A stretch of 64,000 nt of DNA from Lamellibrachia columna (taxonomy: Eukaryota > Annelida > Polychaeta > Sabellida > Siboglinidae): contig OY759272.1 in the NCBI GenBank assembly GCA_963662155.1, positions 50,232,066-50,296,065 on the forward strand, read 5' to 3'. Below the pieces are notes generated by a model that saw only the letters and a program-made list of their open reading frames with translations, made no database searches and was not told the DNA's origin. Positions 48,838 to 58,694 of this stretch are shown piece after piece (position 1 is the stretch's first letter; every line of letters begins with the position of its first letter). A program made the translations under genes and the position numbers.

Positions 48838-51430
48838 GATAAGCTTGGCTGTGTCGTGCTTCAGGAAGAGAAGAGAGAGAGTAAGACAGTAGCCTACATG
48901 TAGCTTGGCTGTGTCATGGTTCAGGAAAAGAGAGAGAGAGTAAGACAGTAGCCTACATGTAGCTTGACTGTGTCATGGTTCAGGAAGAGAAGAGAGAGAG
49001 TAAGACAGTGCCCTACCTGTAGCTTGACTGTGTCATGGTTCAGGAAAATAGAGAGAGTAAGACAGTAGCCTACCTGTAGCTTGGCTGTGTCATGGTTCAG
49101 GAAGAGAAGAGAGAGAGTAAGACAGTGGCCTACCTGTAGCTTGGCTGTGTAGTGGTTCAGGAAGAGAAGACAGAGAGTACGACAGTGGCCTACCTGTAGC
49201 TTGACTGTGTCATGGTTCAGGAAGAGGAGAGAGTAAGACAGTGGCCTACCTGTAGCTTGACTGTGTCATGGTTCAGGAAGAGAAGAGAGAGAGTAAGACA
49301 GTGGCCTACCTGCAGCTTGGCTGTGTCGTGCTTCAGGAAGAGAAGAGAGAGAGTAAGACAGTAGCCTACCTGTAGCTTGACTGTGTCATGGTTCAGGAAG
49401 AGAAGAGAGAGAGTGAGACAGTGGCCTACCTGTAGCTTGACTGTGTCATGGTTCAGGAAAATAGAGAGAGTAAGACAGTGGCCTACCTGTAGCTTGGCTG
49501 TGTCATGGTTCAGGAAGAGAAGAGAGAGAGTAAGACAGTGGCCTACCTGTAGCTTGGCTGTGTCATGGTTCAGGAAGAGAAGAGAGAGAGTAAGACAGTG
49601 GCCTACCTGTAGCTTGGCTGTGTCGTGCTTCAGGAAGAGAAGAGAGAGAGTAAGACAGTGGCCTACCTGTAGCTTGGCTGTGTAGTGGTTCAGGAAGAGA
49701 AGACAGAGAGTAAGACAGTGGCCTACCTGTAGCTTGGCTGTGTAGTGGTTCAGGAAGAGAAGACAGAGAGTAAGACAGTGGCCTACCTGTAGCTTGACTG
49801 TGTCACGGTTCAGGAAGAGAAGAGAGAGAGTAAGACAGTGGCCTACCTGTAGCTTGACTGTGTAGTGGTTCAGGAAGAGAAGACAGAGAGTAAGACAGTG
49901 GCCTACCTGTAGATTGACTGTGTCATGGTTCAGGAAGAGAAGAGAGAGAGTAAGACAGTGGCCTACCTGTAGCTTGGCTGTGTAGTGGTTCAGGAAGAGA
50001 AGACAGAGAGTACGACAGTGGCCTACCTGTAGCTTGACTGTGTCATGGTTCAGGAAGAGAAGAGAGAGAGTAAGACAGTGGCCTACCTGTAGCTTGGCTG
50101 TGTCGTGCTTCAGGAAGAGAAGAGAGAGAGTAAGACAGTGGCCTACCTGTAGCTTGGCTGTGTAGTGGTTCAGGAAGAGAAGACAGAGAGTACGACAGTG
50201 GCCTACCTGTAGCTTGACTGTGTCATGGTTCAGGAAGAGAAGAGAGAGAGTAAGACAGTGGCCTACCTGTAGCTTGGCTGTGTAGTGGTTCAGGAAGAGA
50301 AGACAGAGAGTACGACAGTGGCCTACCTGTAGCTTGACTGTGTCATGGTTCAGGAAGAGAAGAGAGAGAGTAAGACAGTGGCCTACCTGTAGCTTGGCTG
50401 TGTCGTGCTTCAGGAAGAGAAGACAGAGAGTAAGACAGTGGCCTACCTGTAGCTTGACTGTGTCATGGTTCAGGAAGAGAAGAGAGAGAGTAAGACAGTG
50501 GCCTACCTGTAGCTTGGCTGTGTAGTGGTTCAGGAAGAGAAGACAGAGAGTAAGACAGTGGCCTACCTGTAGATTGACTGTGTCATGGTTCAGGAAGAGA
50601 AGAGAGAGAGTAAGACAGTGGCCTACCTGTAGCTTGGCTGTGTAGTGGTTCAGGAAGAGAAGACAGAGAGTACGACAGTGGCCTACCTGTAGCTTGACTG
50701 TGTCATGGTTCAGGAAGAGAAGAGAGAGAGTAAGACAGTGGCCTACCTGTAGCTTGGCTGTGTCGTGCTTCAGGAAGAGAAGACAGAGAGTAAGACAGTG
50801 GCCTACCTGTAGCTTGGCTGTGTAGTGGTTCAGGAAGAGAAGACAGAGAGTACGACAGTGGCCTACCTGTAGCTTGACTGTGTCATGGTTCAGGAAGAGA
50901 AGAGAGAGAGTAAGACAGTGGCCTACCTGTAGCTTGGCTGTGTAGTGGTTCAGGAAGAGAAGACAGAGAGTACGACAGTGGCCTACCTGTAGCTTGACTG
51001 TGTCATGGTTCAGGAAGAGAAGACAGAGAGTAAGACAGTGGCCTACCTGTAGCTTGGCTGTGTCGTGCTTCAGGAAGAGAAGACAGAGAGTAAGACAGTG
51101 GCCTACCTGTAGCTTGACTGTGTCATGGTTCAGGAAGAGAAGAGAGAGAGTAAGACAGTGGCCTACCTGTAGCTTGGCTGTGTAGTGGTTCAGGAAGAGA
51201 AGAGAGAGAGTAAGACAGTGGCCTACCTGTAGCTTGGCTGTGTCGTGCTTCAGGAAGAGAAGACAGAGAGTAAGACAGTGGCCTACCTGTAGCTTGGCTG
51301 TGTCGTGCTTCAGGAAGAGAAGACAGAGAGTAAGACAGTGGCCTACCTGTAGCTTGACTGTGTCATGGTTCAGGAAGAGAAGACAGAGAGTAAGACAGTG
51401 GCCTACCTGTAGCTTGGCTGTGTCGTGCTT
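48838..51430 (-). repeat. 60-bp minisatellite built from the exon-intron junction (tandem 5' splice sites)
   Basis: About 43 units, nearly all exactly 60 bp from 49500 to 51430. A few units are 57 bp or about 56 bp near 49440 and 49215, and the older copies run to 48838. Read on the gene strand, each unit holds the last 33 or so nucleotides of the exon at 51407 (CTCTTCCTGAA through AAGCTACAG) followed by GTAGGCCACTGTCTTACTCT. Every unit therefore carries CTACAG/GTAGGC. Variants alternate within the unit (KHDTAKLQ, NHDTVKLQ and NHYTAKLQ types) in a higher-order pattern. Sixty is a multiple of three, so the exon's frame stays open to 49217 with a 20-residue period containing VGHCLTLSLLFLNHDTVKLQ. 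I read this as intronic repeat with coding potential, not as proven protein. Confidence 0.93.
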
Positions 51431-52093
51431 CAGGAAGAGTGCGTGCACTGGTACATCCTGGTTACATCCTGCACTGTGACTTCTTCGCAGTGGCCGCAAC
51501 ATCCTCCTAAACCTCGCCCGACTCCGTTCCCTTTCCCGCTCCCGGAAACTCTTTGCCGCCATGACAGGCTGAGTGGGAGTCTGGGATTTATGTTGGGATT
51601 CCAGGGATTTATGTTGGGATTCCAGGGATTTAAGTTGGGATTCCTCCCTGTCCGAGTCATTATCCGAAGTGTAAAGCACGAAGCGAGGTCGCTGCGTCAC
51701 TGCGGCAGCCAACACATTGTCTACAGTGGCGCCACCATGTGTTACTTCCACCCCTGGTACATTATCTTTTGACTTTTGTTTCAATTTCAGTAATGGTGGT
51801 TTCTTCATAGTGGCTGCTGCTGTTGTAGCGTTCCTGTCCTTACAGTTCTTGATGCGCGGTGATTCGCTCTTTGAGATGCGCGCAGAGATTGCGCCGCCGT
51901 CTGCTGACACGCGTGCCTCGCCATAGTCGATGCTCAGTTGGTCGCTGCTCTTTGACGTTCCAGAGTTCATCAACTTCTTCAGACAAGCTCGGATGTTTGA
52001 CCTTGCCTTCGTTGTCTCCAAACTGCTATGTTTAGAGTCACATGACTCCCATGACTTGTTAGAGGGCACCACTGGGTCGTCGAGTTGAACGCC
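51407..52093 (-). CDS. RGS3: RGS3-like protein, long upstream coding exon (partial gene)
   Basis: Internal exon of 687 nt (229 codons), open throughout, ending in phase 0. Its 3' splice site is a pyrimidine-rich run ending TTTTTGTACAG before GGCGTTCAA, and its 5' splice site is CTACAG followed by GTAGGCCAC. The protein is Ser/Lys/Arg-rich and looks disordered. It contains three near-identical 7-residue repeats (SLESQHK type, coded by a 21-bp repeat near 51590-51640), a very basic stretch (RERERERSRARFRRMLRP) and then RRSHSAG, which resembles the RR-T-HSEG segment I recall upstream of the RGS domain in vertebrate RGS3. It joins in phase to the exon at 23771-23635. The acceptor shows that more 5' exons or a leader exist; I found none up to 64000. 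The exon and splice sites are clear. The RGS3 assignment rests mostly on the downstream exons. The open frame runs on into the intron through a 60-bp array, so the exon end could lie further downstream in some transcripts. Confidence 0.75.
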
Positions 52094-52390
52094 CTGTACA
52101 AAAACAAACATGGCTGTTTTATTCTGCCCAGAATGCACTTCTTTACCAAAACGCTGCATTTTTTGGTTTTGACGCTTTTTTTATAATGCTTCATCTATAT
52201 TATGCATCCAGACTTTAATATCAGTCAATATTATTACTGGAGCTAAATATGTCAATAAGTTAGTATGAGTCCATTGTTGGTAGACTGAATGTGCTTGTTT
52301 GAGACATTGAATGCATTATTGATAGACTGAGACTGTCAATACAGTGTAGTCAGTTCATTGATAACTAGCTTAATGAATTCCTAATCCACA
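52094..52390. other. unique intronic sequence upstream of the long RGS exon
   Basis: Holds the polypyrimidine tract and acceptor of the exon at its lower edge. Nothing else was recognised. Confidence 0.55.
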
Positions 52391-52508
52391 CAGGGGTGAG
52401 ATTTAGCAAGTCATGGAAGGTAGCCAGTCGGGCTACCAACCTTGAACTAGCCCAACAGCTTCTTTGGTAACCCACTTGCTAATCAATAATCAATTTGATG
52501 ATAGAAAG

Positions 52509-52598
<90 letters not shown>

Positions 52599-53012
52599 AG
52601 TAAATATATAAATATATATGGCACCACACAGTGCCAATGCTATTAACATGACCGGTTATTATTTCAGTGTAGAATGACCGTTCAGATACATTTTGAGCGT
52701 CGATGTGGTTGATTAAAAATACAATGAATGTTCCCTACTGATATTGCTTCGGCTACGGTTTGGCAACATTTCTTGCAATGTCAAACGTTTCACAAACGTC
52801 ACACGATTTATGGTTAACATAAATGCAATATAGCCAGGACAACACTTCTAAGATGTTTATTAACATTCCATTTATTTTTGCTGCATCTAAAAGATTGGAG
52901 CTCTGTAAATATTTTGAGTCGCTAGGCGGGCCACTGTAGTAAAAAACTGAAGTCGCCTGAAGTCATTTTTGGCTGCCATTGGCGACCGGGCGACCACTAA
53001 ATTTCACCCCTG
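52391..53012. mobile_element. second hAT-like non-autonomous element (MITE)
   Basis: The left end is CAGGGGTGAGATTTAG and the right end read inward is CAGGGGTGAAATTTAG (15 of 16 identical). TCCACA flanks it on both sides (52385-52390 and 53013-53018), so the target duplication is 6 bp. The length is 622 bp and no coding frame remains. A pure (AT)n run of about 42 repeats lies inside at 52511-52595. Confidence 0.85.
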
Positions 53013-53029
53013 TCCACACCCAGTCTGTT

Positions 53030-53805
53030 AATGGACACACTGGCCTGCCTAACTGACACCCCAATGTGTCCTAGAACTGACACACAAATGTGCCCTAGAA
53101 CTGACATCCCGATGTGTCCTAGAACTGACACCCCAATGTGTCCTAGAACTGACACCCCAATGTGTCCTAGAAGAACTGACACCCCAATGTTTCCTAGAAC
53201 TGACATCCTGATGTGTCCTAGAAGAACTGTCACCCCAGTGTGTCCTAGAACTGACACCCCAATGTGTCCTAGAAGAACTGACACCCCAATGTTTCCTAGA
53301 ACTGACATCCTGATGTGTCCTAGAAGAACTGACACCCCAGTGTGTCCTAGAACTGACATCCCAATGTGTCCTAGAACTGACATGACAATGTGTCCTAGAA
53401 CTGACACCCCAATGTGTCATACTTGACACCCCAATGTGTCCTAGAAGAACTGACACCCCATTGTGTCCTAGAACTGACATTCCAATGTGTCCTAGAACTG
53501 ACACCCCAATGTTTCCTAGAAGAACTGACACCCCAATGTGTCCTAGAACTGACACCCCAATGTGTCCTAGAACTGACACCCCAATGTGTCCTAGAACTGA
53601 CACCCCAATGTGTCCTAGAACTGATATCCCAATGTGTCATAGAACTGACACCCCAATGTGTCCTAGAACTGAAACCCCAATGTGTCCTAGAACTGAAACC
53701 CCAATGTGTCCTAGAACTTACACCCCAATGTGTCCTAGAACTGACACCCCAATGTGTCCTAGAACTTACACCCCAATGTGTCCTAGAACTGACTGACACC
53801 AATGA
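53030..53805. repeat. 24-bp minisatellite, about 32 copies
   Basis: The unit contains GACACCCCAATGTGTCCTAG. Some units are 27 bp (AGAAGAACTG). Being three-base phased, it opens frames of 120-184 codons on both strands. Confidence 0.97.
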
Positions 53806-53929
53806 TGATGGATGATCATGCAGTGGATCACACAGGGAAGACAGAGGATCATGCAGTGGATCATACAAGGAAGACAAAAGATCATGGAGGATGAATTATC
53901 ATCCAGTGGTTGTTCGACCGATTGAATAT

Positions 53930-54165
53930 GAGTGTTGAGTGGGGTACCATGTGACTGGTGTACCAAGTGACTGGTGTACCATGTGACTGGTGTACCATGT
54001 GACTGGTGTACCATGTGACTGGGATACCATGTGACTGGTGTACCAAGTGACTGGTGTACCATGTGACTGGTGTACCATGTGACTGGTGTACCATGTGACT
54101 GGTGTACCATGTGACTGGGGTACCATGTGACTGGTGTACCATGTGACTGGGGTACCATGTGACTG
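53930..54165. repeat. 16-bp minisatellite, about 14 copies
   Basis: The unit is GTGTACCATGTGACTG. A GCATGCACGAGTGCATGCAT stretch follows at 54210-54240. Confidence 0.96.
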
Positions 54166-54284
54166 GTATTAGGCCCAACATTATTATTAACATACAATGT
54201 GCATGTATGCGAGCGTGCATGCACGAGTGCATGCATGCGAACATATGATGGAACAGCCCTTTGAGAAGCTGTTTGTTAGCTCGT

Positions 54285-54620
54285 TATAACAGTTCAACCA
54301 GTCAAGTGTCTCACAAACTGCACACTTATTGCATGACACACCTAGAGCAGTGACAGAGACAAAGGTATCGCTATGACAACGGTGTCACCATGACAACATC
54401 ATCACCACGACAACAGTTCAACCAGTCAAGTGTCTCACAAACCACATACTTGGTTGCATGACACACCTAGAGCAGTGACAGAGAGAACGGTGTCACCATG
54501 ACAACATCATCACCATGACAACAGTTCAACCAGTCAAGTGTCTCACAAACCACACACTTGTTGCATGACACACCTAGAGCAGTGACAGAGAGAACGGTGT
54601 CACCATGACAACATCGTCAC
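54285..54620. repeat. 108-124-bp tandem repeat, about 3 copies
   Basis: The unit contains CAACCAGTCAAGTGTCTCAC and CACACCTAGAGCAGTGACAG. Confidence 0.94.
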
Positions 54621-54817
54621 CATGACAACTGAGCTGTCTACACTCACACAGCAAGTGCAGCCGTTGCCTGTAGTGAAGTCGTTCATTTATAATATTAACA
54701 GTCGTGTTGTCCTGATTAGACACAAAGACAATTTGGTCAACATGGCCAAATATATCAACACACAACAGCCAGAATACTGCTTTACTAACACAATGTCATA
54801 TTTGAGTTGAATTCCTG

Positions 54818-55788
54818 ATAGAACAAGTACTCAACCAACAGCCCCAGTTTTCACTTTCACACATAAAAAGTACTCGATGAATAGCCCCAGTTTTCACTGC
54901 CAGACATAACAAGTACTCGACGAACAGTCCCAGAGAGAGAAGAATAATTAAGTTTTTTACTAGTATCAAACAAAATCCATACACAAATAGAATGATATAA
55001 GTGTATATAGCGTATAGTCAATGGGGACTCTCACTAAGACATAGCATATGTCGCTAGTGTGAGAGCCATCTGATGTTTAATTAAAAAAAAAAATTATATT
55101 GGGAATCTAATTTAAAATGTCCTCGCCTGCCTAAACAGAATATTCCCAGTTTTCACTGCCAGACACAACAAGTACTCAACCAACAACACCAGTTTTCACT
55201 GTCAGACTCAACAAGTACTCAACCAGCAACACCAATTTTCACTGTCAGACTCAACAAGTACTCAACCAACAACACCAGTTTTCACTGTCAGACTCAACAA
55301 ATACTCAACCAACAACACCAGTTTTCACTGTCATACTCAACAAGTACTCAACCAACAACACCAGTTTTCACTGTCAGACTCAACAAGTACTCAACCAGCA
55401 ACACCAGTTTTCACTGCCAGACACAAAAAGTACTTGACCAATAACACCAGTTTTCACTGCCAGACACAAGTACTCAACCCACAACACCAGTTTTCACTGC
55501 CAGACACAAAAAGTACTCAACCAACAACACCAGTTTTCACTGCCAGACACAACAAGTACCTGACCAGCAACACCAGTTTTCACTACCAGACACAAAAAGT
55601 ACTCGACCAATAACACAAGTTTTCACTGCCAGACACAACAAGTACTCAACCCACAACACCAGTTTTCACTGCCAGACTCAACAAGTGCTCAACCAGCAAC
55701 ACCAGTTTTCACTGCCAGACACAAAACGTACTCAACCAACAACATCAGTTTTCACTGCCAGACTCAACAAGTACTCAACCAGCAACAC
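54818..55788. repeat. about 42-bp minisatellite, left block
   Basis: The unit contains ACACCAGTTTTCACTGCCAG and AACAAGTACTCAACCA. The first copies (54818-54930 and 55140) are separated by unique sequence at 54940-55135. The array continues at 56427-56640 after a LINE insertion. Confidence 0.95.
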
Positions 55789-56426
55789 TCAACCGAAAGG
55801 AAATCAAATTCTAGGGCTAATTAGGAGAACTATTACGTATAAGGAGAAACATCTAATTGTACCCCTGTACAAAGCAATAGTTAGACCACATTTGGAATAT
55901 TGTATTCAAGCATGGAGGCCATATCATAAAAAAGATATAGACAAGCTAGAAAGAATACAACGAAGAGCAACTAAGATGATTCCAGAATTAAGAGACCTTA
56001 GTTACGAAAGTCGCTTATTACAATGTGGTTTGACAACACTAGAGACCAGGAGACTAAGAGGAGACCAAATAGAAGTGTTTAAAATAGTGAACGGTTATGA
56101 GGATGTTGATAGGAATATGTTCTTCAAACTTAAAGAAGGCAGTAGAACCAGAGGACACAAAGCAGCATTAGTTAAGGAGCAGTGTAGGTTGGACATGAGA
56201 AAATACTCTTTCTCACAGAGGGTGATAAATGAATGGAACAAACTGCCAAATGATTGTGTTAATGCTAGTAGTGTGAATGGTTAAAAATAGAATTGACAGA
56301 TATCTGATAAGGGCGGGCTACACATAGATGAGAAAATTGTTGGACTCTCGATAAGCCAATGGCTTCCTTGTCCACTTGCCATCTGGAACTTGTTGTTCGA
56401 GATGGCAATCTTGTTAAATCTTGTTA
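55789..56426 (+). mobile_element. CR1-like LINE, 5'-truncated 3' part, inserted in a minisatellite
   Basis: The plus strand reads KGNQILGLIRRTITYKEKH, VPLYKAIVRPHLEYCIQAW, DKLERIQRRATKMIPELRD, GLTTLETRRLRGDQIEVFK and RKYSFSQRVINEWNKLP, then a 2-bp deletion that breaks the last residues (VNG-stop in place of VNMFKNR). The 3' UTR has TTGTTGGACTCTCGATAAGC and ends in two copies of ATCTTGTTAA. It is the region after the reverse transcriptase of a CR1-like LINE. The 42-bp array has matching CAACAC/AAACAC on each side. No catalytic domain is present. Confidence 0.9.
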
Positions 56427-56640
56427 AACACCAGTTTTCACTGCCAGACACAAAAAGTACTCAACCAACAACATCAGTTTTCACTGCCAGACTCAACAAG
56501 TATTCAACCAGCAACACCAGTTTTTACTGCCAGACACACAACACATACTCAACCACCATCACCAGTTTTCATAGCAAGACTCAACAAATACTCAACCAAC
56601 AACACCAGTTTTTATTGCCAGACTCAACAATTGGTGAAAT
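56427..56640. repeat. about 42-bp minisatellite, right block
   Basis: Continuation of the array at 54818-55788, resuming with CACCAGTTTTCACTGCC. 56641-56881 after it is unique sequence. Confidence 0.95.
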
Positions 56641-56881
56641 GGGGTGACAGGTTTGGTGAAGACAAACTATTGATATATTTGGTAGAAAATGAAGCACCAA
56701 ATAACTTGGCATCATAGATTGTGCTGCTGTTGATTCTCCATAGTTGGTCCAGCACACATCAATACAGTCATTTAGTACTTGACTCAATGCAGCAGTCTCC
56801 AGTCAGGAGGGACTTCTTGTTTCTTGGCATCATAAATGTAGCATTCAGTACTCAACAGTTGTACACAAGCAGCAGACAGAT

Positions 56882-57605
56882 CTAATGAACGCACTCACAA
56901 CCTAATGAATGCACTCACAACCTAATGAACGCACTCACAACCTAATGAACGCACTCACAACCTAATGAATGCACTCACAACCTAATGAATGCACTCACAA
57001 CCTAATGAAAGCACTCACAACCTAATGAATGCACTCACAACCTAATGAACGCACTCACAACCTAATGAACGCACTCACAACCTAATGAATGCACTCACAA
57101 CCAAATGAATGCACTCACAACCGAATGAATGCACTCACAACCTAATGAACGCACTCACAACCTAATGGACATACTCACAACATAATGAACACTCACAATC
57201 TAATGAACGCAGTCACAACCTAGTGAACACAGTCACAACATAATGAACACACTCACAATCTAATGAATGCACTCACAAGCTAATGAACACACAACCCAAT
57301 GAACACACTCACAACCTAATGAACGCACTCACAACATAATGAACACACAACCTAATGAACACACTCACAACCTAATGAAACCACTCATGAACGTACTCAC
57401 AACCTAATGAACGCACTCACAACCTAATGAATGCACTCACAACCTAATGAACACTCACAACCTAATGAATGCACTCACAACCTAATGGACACACTCACAA
57501 CCAAACGGACAACCTAATAAATGTACTCACAACCTAATGAACATACTCACAACCTAATGAACATACTCACAACCTAATCAACACACTCACAACCTAATCA
57601 ACACA
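56882..57605. repeat. 20-bp minisatellite, about 34 copies
   Basis: The unit is CCTAATGAACGCACTCACAA. It grows irregular from 57170. Confidence 0.96.
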
Positions 57606-57607
57606 CT

Positions 57608-58048
57608 GACAATTTAACAAGATTGAACAAGATTGCTATCCAAGCAAAGGCCCAGATGGCAAGTGGACAAGGAAACCATTGGCTCATCGAGAGTTCAACA
57701 ATTTTTAATCTATTTGTAACCCACCCTCCTGAGATATGTATCAACTTTGTTTTTAAACATATTCACGCTGCTAGCAGTTACACAATCTCTAGATAACTTG
57801 TTCCATTCATTGATTGCCCTCTGTGGGAAAGAGTACTTCCTGCCATCCAATCTATCCTTTACTAATGTTATCTCATGTCCTCTAGTTCTATTATATTTCT
57901 TGAGTGAGAAAAATATATTGCTATCAATATTTTCATGCCCACTCAATATCTTAAAAACTTCAATTTGATCTCCTCTTAACCGCCTTGACTCTAGGGTTGT
58001 TAAACCACATTCTTTCAGGCGTTCTTCATAGCTAAGGTCAGTTCTGGA
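57608..58048 (-). mobile_element. CR1-like LINE, 5'-truncated 3' part
   Basis: The minus strand reads DLSYEERLKECGLTTLESRR, LRGDQIEVFKILSGHENID, GRKYSFPQRAINEWNKLS and SVNMFKNKVDTYLRRVGYK, then a stop, the conserved 3' UTR and a tail of ATCTTGTTMA repeats at 57608-57632. Same family as 55789-56426. Its C-terminal frame is intact. The rest of the element is absent. Confidence 0.9.
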
Positions 58049-58694
58049 AGAAGAAGGACTCCCCACACCCAGTTGCTACAACACCCACATACTAAATGCC
58101 TACTTTACCTTCCATATGGACGGCGCCATCACAGAATTTAGATTAGTTTAATATTGTTTACGGGGTTTTCACCTTGCTACGTTAGCCTTGAATAAGGCTG
58201 TTTTAATGTTCAAAAGGACACTTTATTATTAAATAATTAAATAAATGGATTATTTAGGTTTTAATTAAATTGTTTACAATAATATACTTGCTGTGCTCTA
58301 TTTACTAAGCTCACATGAACCAAAAAAGCCTGCCACCTGTGAATATGCAGAACACTGTGTAAACAAAACAATAGGACTCGGTGTATACCAACTTATAATA
58401 AATCCTGCTGTTAGTTCCCACAACCTAATGAACAAAAACTTTTTCCACAACTATGTTAGGTATTACCAGGGATGTGACAGGCACAAGAGGAAAAACCCTG
58501 AAATAATTTGACTAGATCGTAAATGGCTCGAAAGAAGTGAAGGGGCGTCGGCCAAAGGTCAACGCAGGGAAGGGTGCAGGAGGGGGCAACACCGTCCTGC
58601 TAGGGGGTCTGGGGAAATTTTTTTTAATGAGATGCTCTGTGGTGAATTCTGAGAGTTTTTCTAAAACAAAATACATTTCAAATTGGGAGGAGTG
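58049..58694. other. unique sequence
   Basis: No coding or element signal was recognised. Confidence 0.5.

Noticed and set aside
49217..51406. A 980-codon open frame reading through the 60-bp array as one big exon
   Set aside because: The frame is open because the unit is a multiple of three. Each unit contains a good donor and the first one joins in phase to the next exon. I annotate it as repeat and keep partial use as a hypothesis.
54574..54810. Upstream RGS exon candidate on the minus strand
   Set aside because: The open frame overlaps a tandem repeat, and I found no convincing acceptor/donor pair in a compatible phase.
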